Of a stretch of DNA of 64,000 bases, positions 1-9,343 are shown one piece after another. Both the position numbers and the translations under genes were made by a program. The DNA is from MED-G116 sp038147495. GTDB taxonomy: Bacteria > Pseudomonadota > Alphaproteobacteria > Puniceispirillales > Puniceispirillaceae. Positions within the stretch are counted from its first letter, which is position 1; every line of letters begins with the position of its first letter. Under the pieces are notes generated by a model that made no database searches, was not told the origin of the DNA, and saw only the letters and a list, made by a program, of their open reading frames with translations. The stretch lies in the NCBI GenBank assembly GCA_038147495.1, contig JAYQTT010000007.1, positions 1 to 64,000 of the forward strand, in the 5' to 3' direction.

Positions 1-1838
1 CTTGCGTCGAGAACCGCCTTGCCTTTCGGAATGCGAATCTCGTCAACCATCTTCTGAGTTTCCTCGTCAGGCTCTTCAGTCATCAAGCTGACAACGATCA
101 TCAGGATCAAGCTTACCGGCATACCAATCATACCGAAGCGCAATCCATCAATGCCAAGCCAAGGAGTCATGCCACCGAACTGGACCATATACAGGTACCA
201 GGCACCGGCGCCAAAGCCACCGATCATACCGGCAACAGCACCTTGACGGTTTGCCCGTTTCCACCAGACACCAAGGACCAGCGGGAAGAACAATCCGGAG
301 TTGGCGAAACAGAACGCCCACGCAACAGCACCAAGGATGCTGGTCAGCTTCATCGCTGCCACGAACGCACCCGCGGCACCAACAGCCAAGAGCAGGATAC
401 GAGCAACAACAAGACGTGTCTTGGTGTCCGCCTTTGGATCGATGATCTTGTAGTAAAGATCATGCGACAGAGCGTTTGCGATCGCCAACAGCAGGCCATC
501 AGCAGTTGACATCGCGGCAGCAAGACCACCGGCGGCAACCAGACCTGAGATGACATAAGGCAAGCCCGCCATTTCTGGCGTTGCCAAGACAACAATGTCA
601 CCACGCATGAAGAACTCGTTGATGTTCAAGATGCCGTCACCATTCTGATCAATAATGGTCAGAAACTTCGCGCTCTGCCATTGCTGGATCCATTCAAGTG
701 ACTGTACCTCAGAGATTGCCTTGCCAATGATGGCGGTACCGGCTGACGGATCAAGCAGTGACAATTTCACAAAAGTCGCCAATGCAGGAGCTGTCAGATA
801 CAGCAGGCAAATGAACACCAGTGACCAGCCAACAGACTGGCGCGCGGCCTTCACTGAAGATGTTGTGAAGTAACGCATCAGAACGTGTGGCAGAGACGCC
901 GTACCGAGCATCATACACAGAACCAGTGTGAAGAATTTCCACTTTGCCATGAGTGATGTACCAGCTTCGTTCACGCTGACTGTCAATGCAGCCAGACCAG
1001 GATGAACAGCTTTTGCCTGCGCCACTGCTTCGGCAGATGGCTTCAGCACACCGACACCAAGATCTTTTTCAATGGCCATCAACTGTGTCACGGCATCAAA
1101 CTGGGCGAAATGCGGCAGAATGCCGAAGCCCTGTTTTGCTGACATCATGAACACTGGAATCAGATAGGCCACGATCAACACGATGTATTGCGCAACCTGT
1201 GTCCAGGTAACAGCACGCATACCTCCGAGCATCGAGCAAAGCAGGATACCTGAAAGGCCAACCCACACGCCCCATTCAAAAGGAACGTTGAGCATCCGTG
1301 CAGCCACTGTGCCTGTACCGTTAATTTGCGCTGTCACATAAGTGAATGACGCAACGAACAGGATGATAACAGCACAGAAACGCGCAAGGTTACCGCCATA
1401 GCGTGTACCAATGAAATCCGGCACGGTGTAACAGCCAAACTTGCGCAGATAAGGCGCAATCAGGCTGGCCACAAGCACGTAGCCGCCGGTCCATCCCACC
1501 AAAAAGGCCATGTAAGGATAGCCCTTCAGGTAGATACCACCAGCCATCGCGATGAATGACGCACCGGACATCCAGTCAGCGGCGGTCGCCATGCCGTTGA
1601 ACACCGCCGGCACTTCACGACCAGCGACGTAATACTGATTCGACTCCATCGTCCGAGACAGAACCCCGATCAACGCATAGATCAGGATCGTGAAGCCGAC
1701 GAACAGCCAACCAATTGTTTCGTTGGCAACACCAGCCGCGCTGAGTATTGCCATCAAAATAACAAAACCAAGAAAGCCGAGGGTGTAAATGCCATAAACC
1801 CGGCCGAGGTTATTAATAAATCCCCCTTCCATTTTCAT
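1..1838 (-). CDS. Sodium:solute symporter large subunit (ActP-like, VC_2705-type), C-terminus beyond window
   Basis: Inner-membrane sodium-coupled carrier of the SSF family, probably importing a small carboxylate; the substrate is not readable from sequence. I translated the reverse strand from ATG at 1838, and the frame stays open for 612 codons to the window edge. It shows many hydrophobic segments and the typical run around YYVAGREVPAVFNGMATAADWMSG near residues 65-90. AGGAGAG lies just upstream, overlapping the end of the small-subunit gene, so the two genes are probably translationally coupled. Residues 397-408 (DQNGDGILNINE) form a textbook EF-hand calcium loop in a segment expected to be a soluble loop. 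Pairing with a DUF4212 small subunit is the hallmark of this subfamily and separates it from stand-alone acetate permeases. The true C-terminus is not visible. Confidence 0.9.
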   Translation of the reverse strand, partial: MKMEGGFINNLGRVYGIYTLGFLGFVILMAILSAAGVANETIGWLFVGFTILIYALIGVLSRTMESNQYYVAGREVPAVFNGMATAADWMSGASFIAMAGGIYLKGYPYMAFLVGWTGGYVLVASLIAPYLRKFGCYTVPDFIGTRYGGNLARFCAVIILFVASFTYVTAQINGTGTVAARMLNVPFEWGVWVGLSGILLCSMLGGMRAVTWTQVAQYIVLIVAYLIPVFMMSAKQGFGILPHFAQFDAVTQLMAIEKDLGVGVLKPSAEAVAQAKAVHPGLAALTVSVNEAGTSLMAKWKFFTLVLCMMLGTASLPHVLMRYFTTSSVKAARQSVGWSLVFICLLYLTAPALATFVKLSLLDPSAGTAIIGKAISEVQSLEWIQQWQSAKFLTIIDQNGDGILNINEFFMRGDIVVLATPEMAGLPYVISGLVAAGGLAAAMSTADGLLLAIANALSHDLYYKIIDPKADTKTRLVVARILLLAVGAAGAFVAAMKLTSILGAVAWAFCFANSGLFFPLVLGVWWKRANRQGAVAGMIGGFGAGAWYLYMVQFGGMTPWLGIDGLRFGMIGMPVSLILMIVVSLMTEEPDEETQKMVDEIRIPKGKAVLDA

Positions 1839-1847
1839 TGCACTCTC

Positions 1848-2105
1848 CTATTCCTCAGCCACGCCAAATTCTTCATCAAGACTGTTTTGCCGCGTGACAA
1901 ACCAGAAGATCAAAAGAACAAACGCGATCTGTGAACCCTGGCCGGCCATGAAATAGCCCCCGGGGAAAGACCCTTCTGCACCGTTTAGCGCATCGCCAAA
2001 CCAGTGAACCACGAAGGAGAAAAAGAACCATATCGCAAGCGTTACCCACAGTAACGACTTGGATCGTTCCCAATGACTAGCAGTCGCTGAGCCTTGCGTA
2101 CTCAT
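1848..2105 (-). CDS. Sodium:solute symporter small subunit (DUF4212 family)
   Basis: An 85-residue membrane protein with two hydrophobic segments, roughly residues 17-40 (LLWVTLAIWFFFSF) and 58-70 (IAFVLLIFWFV), and a short acidic C-terminus. This length and the pattern W-x-x-T-x-x-x-L-x-x-WF...F match the putative solute:sodium symporter small-subunit family, which is always encoded just before a VC_2705-type large subunit. Here the large subunit begins 9 bp after the stop. The role of the small subunit is not established; it may be a stabilising or targeting partner. The start is an ATG at 2105 with a reasonable upstream purine stretch. Confidence 0.85.
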   Translation of the reverse strand: MSTQGSATASHWERSKSLLWVTLAIWFFFSFVVHWFGDALNGAEGSFPGGYFMAGQGSQIAFVLLIFWFVTRQNSLDEEFGVAEE

Positions 2106-2309
2106 CTATGCATCCTCCATTTTACGGCATGAGCCACTCTCCGAAGCCCACACCTGACTTTGTGCGACCCAGCCCGAAAGCTGTTGTTGACCGCATCACA
2201 CCAAGGACCCGCATTTTTTATGTGATTATTGTCGCGGCTCCACTTAAGTAGTAATCGTAATGCGGATTGAATAAATGACAACTAAATTTAGCAAAATGAA
2301 ATATAAGCC

Positions 2310-2927
2310 ATGAAAAAGCTTTTCACCTCTATCATGCGTTCGCTTGGCTTGGTGGCACTTCCCCCGATCACAACGCGGCAGGACTTACTCGAATTCATTG
2401 AGAGTCGCGCAGCCTATGTCTCGCAGGTAACACTGTACACCTACGTAAAGGCGCGGGCGGGCACCCAATACCCTAAACTATTTGAAAACAATGATTTTTT
2501 GACATCTTTGCGTATTTCACGCTGGCATATTTACGGGGCCGCTGTGTGTGATCTCAGCCTCTTCGCAACCGCCCAGTTCAATCGTTCTGGCCTGCTGGAT
2601 GATGCGGCCAGTAAAGACATGGCAAACCGTTTGATCGATGATATTTTTGCTGCAAATACGCAAGACGACATCGACCCGGCGCGGTTCATTGATATTGCAA
2701 ATGAGGGCAAAAGACGTGTTGCTTTCGCGAATTGGGACGTCATTGCCGATGGCGCCAGCGCGTTCAAGGCAAGTTCTGATGCCGTTTATAAATGGGCACC
2801 GATCGCCGATGAGTTAAAACAGGACGATGAAGAGATTGTGAGAAACTCAATCCATCTTCGTTGGATTGGCGTCAGGAGAGATTTGAAAGAAACTTTAAGG
2901 CCAAATTTAATCATTGAAAATCAATAA
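2310..2927 (+). CDS. Hypothetical protein, 205 aa
   Basis: I do not recognise this protein. It is a predicted soluble, helix-rich protein of 205 residues with no obvious signal peptide, although the first 17 residues (MKKLFTSIMRSLGLVAL) are mildly hydrophobic and basic. Notable stretches are LLEFIESRAAYVSQVTLYTYVKARAG (residues ~27-50), SRWHIYGAAVCDLSLF (~90-105) and a C-terminal RNSIHLRWIGVRRDLKETLRP. Codon use resembles that of the neighbouring genes and the frame is intact, so it is probably real. It stands alone between the divergent symporter pair and the convergent yaaA, so context gives no hint of function. Confidence 0.7.
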   Translation: MKKLFTSIMRSLGLVALPPITTRQDLLEFIESRAAYVSQVTLYTYVKARAGTQYPKLFENNDFLTSLRISRWHIYGAAVCDLSLFATAQFNRSGLLDDAASKDMANRLIDDIFAANTQDDIDPARFIDIANEGKRRVAFANWDVIADGASAFKASSDAVYKWAPIADELKQDDEEIVRNSIHLRWIGVRRDLKETLRPNLIIENQ

Positions 2928-2980
2928 GAAAAATAACGAACTTCATCCATTATATTACTTAGCCTAAAACACCAATCACC

Positions 2981-3742
2981 TTATTCAGGATAATCCCGCA
3001 CGAAAACAAATGTGCTTTCATCCGACTTTTCAGGCTGAAAGACATAACCGCCGGTAGAAAATTTGACCAGATCCTCCGGCCGCTTTGCCTGATTCTGTAT
3101 GATGTATCGGGCCATCGCGCCACGCGCCTTTTTGGCGAAGAAACTGACAATTTTTTCCTGCCCGTCCTTACGCTCTTTGAACACGGGCGTGATCACTTTC
3201 GGCTCAAGCACGGCAAGGTCAACCGCGTTGAAATATTCCTGTGACGCGCAATTTACCAGCGCCTTGGCCTTGGTCGCGGTTGCCTGCTCGTTCAATGCCG
3301 CGGCAATCTCCTTACCCCAATAGTCATAGAGCGTCTTTCCACGCGCCGTTGCAAGGCGGCTGCCCATTTCCAAACGATAAGGCTCAATTTCATCGAGGGG
3401 GCGTAACACACCATAAAGACCCGAGAGAATCCGCAGATGGTTTTGTGCCCATGCCATTTCATGTGGATCAAGCGATGCCGCTTCCAGCCCTTGATAAGTG
3501 TCTCCAGCAAAGGCCAGCGCGGCTGGCTTCTTGTCCTGCGCACCAAAAGCGGCAAACCGCTCCGCGTTAAGCTTGGCAAGCGATTCGCTGATTCCCATTA
3601 ATTTCTGAAGCATGTCCGCACCAAGCGCATTGGCGACAGACGCCAATTCACCGGCGTTCCCCGAAAACATTGGTGTGGTGGCTGACACATCCATTCCATC
3701 AGCCATGTTCATCTTTTTTGCGGGTGAAACGACAACCAGCAT
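2981..3742 (-). CDS. yaaA: Peroxide stress protein YaaA (DUF328/UPF0246)
   Basis: A 253-residue protein of the YaaA family. In E. coli this family limits intracellular iron and DNA damage under hydrogen peroxide; the fold binds DNA and has a helix-hairpin-helix-like region. Family hallmarks are visible: N-terminal MLVVVSPAKKM, the central YLGVLRPLD-type motif (LSGLYGVLRPLDEIEPYRLEM) and YDYWGKEI, the late KKARGAMARYII, and the C-terminal FVFVRDY. Length equals the family norm. It is monocistronic, with the hypothetical gene converging on its 3' side. No OxyR site could be identified by eye. Confidence 0.95.
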   Translation of the reverse strand: MLVVVSPAKKMNMADGMDVSATTPMFSGNAGELASVANALGADMLQKLMGISESLAKLNAERFAAFGAQDKKPAALAFAGDTYQGLEAASLDPHEMAWAQNHLRILSGLYGVLRPLDEIEPYRLEMGSRLATARGKTLYDYWGKEIAAALNEQATATKAKALVNCASQEYFNAVDLAVLEPKVITPVFKERKDGQEKIVSFFAKKARGAMARYIIQNQAKRPEDLVKFSTGGYVFQPEKSDESTFVFVRDYPE

Positions 3743-3950
3743 GAAAAAACTCCTGCAACGCGATTGGACACCACCCCAATTTAGTAATCAGATGGCCAAA
3801 GGTCCAGAAACTGAGGGGAAAATAATCAGGCTGACCGACAGAACAACCACTCTAGGCCGCCTCACCCCCAAACTGCCATTGCCACTTCGCCGGGCAACAG
3901 CCTCGGCAAATCAGTTTCAGGATCGGCTTTACACGCACCAGATGAAGGGT

Positions 3951-4952
3951 TTAGCCGTCATAGGTGATGCCGCCGTCATGTCGGTGCCACAATCGAAACA
4001 GATGACGCTTGGTCGCAGGATCATCACTGTCCTCAAACTCCGATCTGTAATGTCCCAGCTCATGATTGTTCAGATACTGCACCTGTCCGCGCTCAAGCGG
4101 TGCCTCTATCCACAAATCTGCCGATGATGTCACGTCATCGATCGCAACAAGAGCGTCCTCAAGCGCCGTGTCCATTTGCACACCGCTCACATCATAGCCC
4201 TTGCGTACCAGTGAGCTGTTCGCCCGACACCGTAATTTACCGTTGGACCATGAGAAAAACGGAGCAAGCGAGGTCTTCGCCGCACCTTCGGCATGTTCGG
4301 CCTGCCGATCAAAATGCATCGGTTCATAGAGGCGTTTGAGCGCTTCGGGATATTTTGCCTCCATTCGACGATGTACCGTGTAGAGTGAACAAAACCTGCT
4401 CAGGCCACCCTGCTTGGCCGGATATTTACACATCAGACCGACATAATCCGGCACTCTGACTCCAAAGGCATTGTCAGTGTGGAAAACCAATTCCACATTG
4501 GTCGCCGAGCCGCGCACTCCGTAACCATATTTCTTTCCCGTGTCGGTCACATCATAGATCATTGTGCCATCCCATTTCTGGGCAACATTTGGCCCCATGA
4601 AATGACCAAGCGTCCATTAGACATCAACCATTTCAGCGATTGGAAAATCATCCACCGGAAGGCGGTCAATCACGGCAAAGCCAACGCCGCTGTCGCAAAT
4701 GGCACGCGCTTTTTCATAGGCTTTCTGAAGATGTGGTATGTCGAATTGCTCGGGACGGCGCAAAATCGTTGGCAATGGATTGTCACGCATAGAGACCACC
4801 ATCTGCTCAATCTCAGCCAAAGCATCAGCCGACAGCGTCACGGTCCAGTCTTCTGCCTTGACGTCCTTGGCAAGCCAGCCTTGCTCGCCCACCGTCGGAA
4901 TTCCTTTCGCTGGATCAACGGCTTCATTGGTCAAATCAATCACACCATCCAT
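3951..4952 (-). pseudogene. TauD/TfdA-family Fe(II)/2-oxoglutarate dioxygenase, interrupted by an in-frame TAA
   Basis: One frame encodes both halves of a non-haem iron dioxygenase, but TAA at 4617-4619 splits it. The upstream half begins at ATG 4952 (preceded by GGGAGAGG; GTG 4967 is the alternative) and ends EMVDV. The downstream half reads WTLGHFMGPNVAQKW and carries the iron ligands HTD (in VFHTDNAFG) and the C-terminal HRHDGG that follows FRLW. No base is gained or lost, so one substitution (TAT or TAC to TAA) would explain the break. The downstream ATG at 4598 lacks a clear Shine-Dalgarno sequence and would give a protein without its N-terminal third. A substrate cannot be assigned. Either a recent pseudogene or a base-call error. 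Confidence 0.8.
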
Positions 4953-4967
4953 CACACCCTCTCCCAC

Positions 4968-5497
4968 AAAGCTTGTTCACGTGACAGCTACGTCTTTTCC
5001 ACAACCCTCGCCGTTGCGGTTCGATGATTGACGATAAGATAGCTTGGAGCGCGGCGCAACAACGACCATGTCACCGGTACATCATCGGGCCGTGTAGGGA
5101 CAAAACTGGCGCAGCATCAAACAGATGCCATGCAATGCCTTGATGCATTGAAGGCGATCACACGCGCATAACGGCAGACATGATCGCCGCAGTCTCTGGG
5201 GATTAGATGGTGCGTAACAACCAGCGAAACACCCAAAATTTCCGCAAAGGGCGCATTGGCGCCATCGATGTCTTGCTGATCGCATTGGTGTATTTGAAGT
5301 TCAGCGTGTCTGTTTTGCTCGTCATCATTCTGCCTTCTGTTGGCCGAAGTCGGCGGTTAACGTCTACGCAGCAACTGAATCAATGCGCGAATGCCGTGTC
5401 AATCACGGGCGCACGGCCACCATTAAAACTTCTTCACCACTGTTGCAAAAATGACTCAGTTAAGCATTCACCGGTTAGCGGCTTGCCAAAGCACAAG
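4968..5497. other. Intergenic stretch without a supported gene
   Basis: About 530 bp between the broken dioxygenase and the ketopantoate-reductase-like gene. A plus-strand frame around 5045-5170 encodes a protein-like end (…TKLAQHQTDAMQCLDALKAITRA, stop near 5170) but has no plausible start and no recognisable family, so it may be the tail of a decayed gene. The plus ORF from 5207 has no sensible composition. Nothing else was identified. Confidence 0.4.
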
Positions 5498-6490
5498 CTA
5501 GACTCGTGAATAGAGCCCCATCGTTTCTGCCTTCAATTTCAGTAAGGCCGTCAATTGCGCGAGTGCTGGTGTCTCAATCTGCAACTCGGTGCCAAGCGCG
5601 ATGACAGCCGACAGGATGGGATCAATTTCCAGTGGGCGGCCAGCTTCAATATCCTGCCGTGTTGACGGTTTGTGGCCGATGATTGCGGTGGCACCGGCAA
5701 TACGTTTTTCGATTGTGACACCAAAACGCGCCCCTACTGCCTCGCCGACAGCCTTTACCTCTGTCATGACCGCTTCAATGATCTTGCGCATATCCGGATC
5801 ATTGCCAATCACATCAAGGGTCGCGCCAGTCAGTGCAGATACCGGATTGAAAGAACAATTGCCCAACAGCTTGATCCAGATCTCGTCTCTGATCCGTGGA
5901 CGGACTGGCGCTTTCAACCCTCCCTCAATCATCAGTGCCGAGAGATTTCTTATACGGTCTGTTTTTTCGCCTGATGGTTCGCCAAGGCTGAAGCGGTCAC
6001 CATCCAGATGGCGCACATGCCCGGGCGATACAATCTCACACGCCGGATAAACAACACAACCGATCGCACGCTGTACGCCAATTCCATTCCAGATTTTGCC
6101 GCCGGGATCAACCGCGTAAAGCGGGCTTTCGTCGAGGCCGGTGCCCGTCTGCGCCCGGTGAAAATACCACCATGGAAGGCCGTTTACAGCCGACACAACC
6201 ATTGTCTCTGTGCCAAGCAAGGGCATCATGCTGTCGACGATGGCAGGAATCGCATGCGCCTTTACCGCAAGAAACACCACGTCCTGCGGCCCAAGATCGG
6301 CCGGATTGCTGCTGGCGACCAATTTATGCGTCGAGATTTTGCCATCCTGCTCAAACAGCAACCCCTTGTCCTGAATGGCTTCCAAATGCGGCCCGCGCGC
6401 CACCAGACTGACATTGGCACCGGCACGGTCCAGAGCCGCCGCAAGATATCCCCCGATTGCCCCGGCGCCGAAAACACAAATCCGCGTCAT
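5498..6490 (-). CDS. 2-dehydropantoate 2-reductase family (ApbA/PanE)
   Basis: A 330-residue NADPH-dependent reductase of the ketopantoate reductase family. The N-terminus carries the Rossmann dinucleotide motif FGAGAIGGYLAAAL (residues ~6-19), followed by the family's LVARG and FLAVKAH stretches. The C-terminal helical domain contains the conserved K and N/S residues in IWIKLLGNCSFNPVSALTGAT (~208-228) and the late region near AGRPLEIDPI. Some family members make pantoate for CoA synthesis; others reduce unrelated 2-oxo acids. At 330 residues it is a little longer than biosynthetic PanE (~300). It lies 41 bp downstream of a CoA ligase on the same strand, which favours a catabolic operon over coenzyme A synthesis, so I leave the symbol blank. 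Confidence 0.85.
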   Translation of the reverse strand: MTRICVFGAGAIGGYLAAALDRAGANVSLVARGPHLEAIQDKGLLFEQDGKISTHKLVASSNPADLGPQDVVFLAVKAHAIPAIVDSMMPLLGTETMVVSAVNGLPWWYFHRAQTGTGLDESPLYAVDPGGKIWNGIGVQRAIGCVVYPACEIVSPGHVRHLDGDRFSLGEPSGEKTDRIRNLSALMIEGGLKAPVRPRIRDEIWIKLLGNCSFNPVSALTGATLDVIGNDPDMRKIIEAVMTEVKAVGEAVGARFGVTIEKRIAGATAIIGHKPSTRQDIEAGRPLEIDPILSAVIALGTELQIETPALAQLTALLKLKAETMGLYSRV

Positions 6491-6531
6491 GTTTCTTCCT
6501 TCCGGTTCAATCTTCCTGTTTATTTTCCGGC

Positions 6532-8031
6532 TTAATCTTCAAGGCCGAGTTTGGCCGCAAGCCCTATGCGTTGCAACTTGCCTGTTGCGCCTTTTGGTAT
6601 TTCATCAAGAAAGCGCATATATTTCGGCACCTTGAACTTTGCCAGATGGCTCTCGGCAAAGGCGCGCAAGCCAGCTTCGTCAATCTCGGCACCATCACGA
6701 AGAACAATCGCGGCGCCAATCTCTTCACCAAGCATCTTATCAGCAACGGCAAAAGTGACCACCTGTTGCACGTCAGGATGTTCCATCAAGACGTTATCAA
6801 CTTCAAGCGGCGAGATTTTCTCACCACCGCGGTTGATGATCTCTTTCAAACGGCCGGTGATTTTGAGATAGCCATCGCTGTCAAAAACCCCTTCGTCTCC
6901 TGTGCGGAACCAGCCATTGGTGAAGCTTTCCTCATTTGCCTTTGGATTATTCTCATAACCCGGCGTGACATTGTCGCCGCGGATACATACCTCGCCGGTC
7001 GATCCCACGGGCAATTGGTTTCCCTGTTGATCGAGGATGCACACCTCAGGGGACGTGACAATGCCAACACAGCCAGCCTTTTGCAGCCCTTCACCAAGCG
7101 GATTTGAGGTCATTTGATGTGCCGCTTCGGTCATGCCATAGGCCTCTATCACCGGACAGCCGAAGACCTCATGAAGCTCATCGAACACAGCCGGTGGCAA
7201 AGATGCAGACGATGATCTCAAAAAACGAAGGTCAAGCGCCCTCGCCGCCTCTTTTTGCCGCTTTGCCCGCAGCAAAATCGCCTGATGCATGGTTGGCACA
7301 CCGGAATACCAGCTAATCTTCTCATCACGCGCCTGATCAAGAAAGCGCAAGGCATTAAAACCATCGGTGCAGCAGACAGACGCGCCTGTCGACATGCTTG
7401 TCGTCAGCACCGCAATCAGGCCATGAATATGAAACAGCGGCATGATGTTCAGGCAATGATCGCCGGAATCAAGCTTCAGGCTGGCCGCAATATTGCGCGC
7501 TGATGCGGCGATATTGCGGTGCAACAGCGGCACAACCTTTGGCCGCGATGTGGTCCCTGATGTATGTAGCACAAGGGCCTCGTCATCCGCACCAGATGGA
7601 ACAGCATCACTTTCATCATCAAAAAGCGTGAATATGCCGGCGGTTGCATTGGCGGCGACATCAATCTCGACCAGTTGAATGCCAAGTTCGGCAGCGGCCT
7701 CGCATACCGGGTTCGTGCTGTCTTTTTCGACAATCACCAGCTTTGGTTTCAGATCTTCGAGATAGAAGGCATATTCGCTGCGCTTGTAATTCGGGTTCAG
7801 CGGCGCGGCTGACATGAAGCTGGCAACAGCCAAAAAGGCGGTGGCCATTTCCGGCCCGTTTGGCAGGACGATTGCCACACGGTCGCTTTTTGTCAGGCCT
7901 TGCGCGGCCAATTGCCTGCCAATGCGATCGATATGAGCACGAAGGGTCGTGAAATCTGTTGGCGCACGGTCCGGCGCACTCAACGCAAGATCCGCATCAG
8001 CACCAACGGATAGTAATGAGCGAAGTGACAT
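6532..8031 (-). CDS. AMP-forming acyl-CoA ligase, oxalyl-CoA synthetase-like (Pcs60/AAE3 type)
   Basis: A 499-residue adenylate-forming enzyme of the ANL superfamily, activating a carboxylic acid with ATP and CoA. Motifs are complete: the P-loop LHTSGTTSRPKVVPL (~155-169), YGMTEAAHQMTSNPL (~298-312), the hinge region YLKITGRLKEIINRGGEKISP (~395-415) and the C-terminal catalytic lysine in PKGATGKLQR (~480-490). The MTEAxHQMTSNPL signature is typical of oxalate-CoA ligases, so oxalate or another short dicarboxylate is the leading guess. Oxalyl-CoA decarboxylase and formyl-CoA transferase are not in the window, although oxalate breakdown would yield formate for the distant formate dehydrogenase. 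It probably forms an operon with the downstream reductase-family gene. Confidence 0.9.
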   Translation of the reverse strand: MSLRSLLSVGADADLALSAPDRAPTDFTTLRAHIDRIGRQLAAQGLTKSDRVAIVLPNGPEMATAFLAVASFMSAAPLNPNYKRSEYAFYLEDLKPKLVIVEKDSTNPVCEAAAELGIQLVEIDVAANATAGIFTLFDDESDAVPSGADDEALVLHTSGTTSRPKVVPLLHRNIAASARNIAASLKLDSGDHCLNIMPLFHIHGLIAVLTTSMSTGASVCCTDGFNALRFLDQARDEKISWYSGVPTMHQAILLRAKRQKEAARALDLRFLRSSSASLPPAVFDELHEVFGCPVIEAYGMTEAAHQMTSNPLGEGLQKAGCVGIVTSPEVCILDQQGNQLPVGSTGEVCIRGDNVTPGYENNPKANEESFTNGWFRTGDEGVFDSDGYLKITGRLKEIINRGGEKISPLEVDNVLMEHPDVQQVVTFAVADKMLGEEIGAAIVLRDGAEIDEAGLRAFAESHLAKFKVPKYMRFLDEIPKGATGKLQRIGLAAKLGLED

Positions 8032-8319
8032 GACGGAATGACCCTCTTTTTTAAATTATGCAACAGCCACCGGTCGCCAGATTAAGACATGTTTCAACAG
8101 ATTTTGTCACGATCCGTGACATCAGGATATGGCTGTGTGCAGCTGAATATTACAGCAAGATTCGCCTATCACGAATGTCCTCTGGATGCAAAAGACTAAT
8201 TCTTGGAAGGACCCACTATTTAATGTGAGGAAATAATTGATCGCTGAAGAAGAATTGCGGGCTTTACAGCTGAGCACCACGAAAACCCATCGGATCGAAT
8301 GACCAAAGAGGACATTCCA

Positions 8320-9051
8320 ATGCTCAAACATCCTGTTCTTCATTTTCAAGGCGATGATGCCGAAGCGGACCGCCTTCGCCGGCTGGCGCTGTTCCGACCG
8401 GAAAGCCTGATGGCCCTCAAGATCGCCAATGGCGCTGATCACATCAGGAAGCGCGGCTATCGTACCGATCTAGCCGACAGAAAATACGGTTATAGCTAGC
8501 TGGATCGCTGAATTCCAAGATGCCCTCGTATTTGAATTTGAAAGTGTAAATGATCTAGGTGCGCTGGGCGCTCTTGATCGACATAAGACAGCCCGCAGAA
8601 AGCAGTGGGATATGTTTCAAACCATCGGAGGCGATGGCAGCCTTGAAGGCATATTGACTGCCGAAAAGAACCTTCTCGCCTTCGATTGACCCGTTATGCC
8701 AACAGCAAGGCCATGTCCGGCAGCCTTACCGAGGCGTTGTCAGACCTTAGCATCACCCAGACATTGGTTGAGACCATCCTTGATCCGTCCGCATGTCGCG
8801 CGATTGATGCAAGTCATTTGCGCGGAAAAAATCGCCTTAACGGCTTGCCGCGTGACGAAGCGCATCAGTTCTTTCGATCACATGGTACCCGCCTGCTGAA
8901 CCTTGACAAAGGACGACTGGATAAGCTCGACAAGCAGATTATCGATCCCCGCCGCGCCAATATGCGCACCACGGAAAAATCCCATGGCGCTGCAAAGGCT
9001 GCGCTTGATGTGAACCTAAACCACTGGCACAATCCGTGGTCGTGGCGTTGA
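8320..9051 (+). pseudogene. Fragmented unknown gene, protein-like in three frames
   Basis: Three consecutive plus-strand stretches look like pieces of one protein with two compensating frameshifts. The first starts MLKHPVLHFQGDDAEADRL and runs through ESLMALKIANGADHIRKRGY, stopping at 8499. The second, in the next frame, reads IAEFQDALVFEFESV…GGDGSLEGILTAEKN and stops at 8689. The third returns to the first frame from 8686 (YANSKAMSGSLTEALSD … HQFFRSHGTRLLNLDKGRL) and stops at 9051. I do not recognise the family. The pieces lie immediately upstream of a relaxase-like fragment, so an origin from a conjugative element is plausible. Alternative: three short independent ORFs, which I consider less likely. 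Confidence 0.45.
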
Positions 9052-9064
9052 GCGGCAGATATAG

Positions 9065-9289
9065 ATGATCGCCAAGCGCATCAATCGCCGATCCGGTGAT
9101 CGCTTCGGCCGCCTTGCGCGGTATCTGGCGGCAGCTGGCGATACGGGCGAAAAACTGGACAGGCTTTGGCTTGCAGGTTGTGACGCTGGGCCTGATGGTG
9201 ACAACATTAATGTCGACGATCTGGAGATCGCCATTGCCGAGATCGAGGCGTCTCAGGCGCTGAACATCACGCATTTTTCCATACGCTGA
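9065..9289 (+). pseudogene. Probable relaxase N-terminal fragment
   Basis: A 74-residue ORF beginning MIAKRINRRSGDRFGRLARY and continuing with an acidic stretch, then IAIAEIEASQALN. This order (MIAK at the start, an R-Y helix, then xAxxEIxATQxLN) resembles the N-terminus of MobA/VirD2-type relaxases carried by alphaproteobacterial conjugative elements. The homology ends right after ALN, and the catalytic histidine triad expected further on is absent. The fragment stops 36 bp before an att-like sequence at 9325, which fits truncation by integration or excision. The assignment rests on short motifs only. Confidence 0.5.
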
Positions 9290-9324
9290 TACGCGGTCAA
9301 TTTCCTGACGGACATCGATGAAAA

Positions 9325-9343
9325 TGGCGGAGGAAGGAAGGGA
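9325..9343 (+). repeat. att-like sequence resembling the tRNA-Ser 3' end
   Basis: TGGCGGAGGAAGGAAGGGA at 9325-9343 matches the plus-strand complement of the tRNA-Ser 3' end at 14002-14018 (TGGCGGAGGGGAAGGGA) apart from a two-base insertion. Some similarity continues (ATAGA versus TTCGA). Tandem TTGGCACAA 9-mers begin 66 bp to its right. I infer the remnant left attachment site of an element integrated at the tRNA-Ser. Confidence 0.45.

Noticed and set aside
5207..5509. Plus-strand ORF of 100 residues in the gap before the ketopantoate-reductase-like gene
   Set aside because: Unusual composition, no motif and overlap with the end of the neighbouring gene; not supported as coding.
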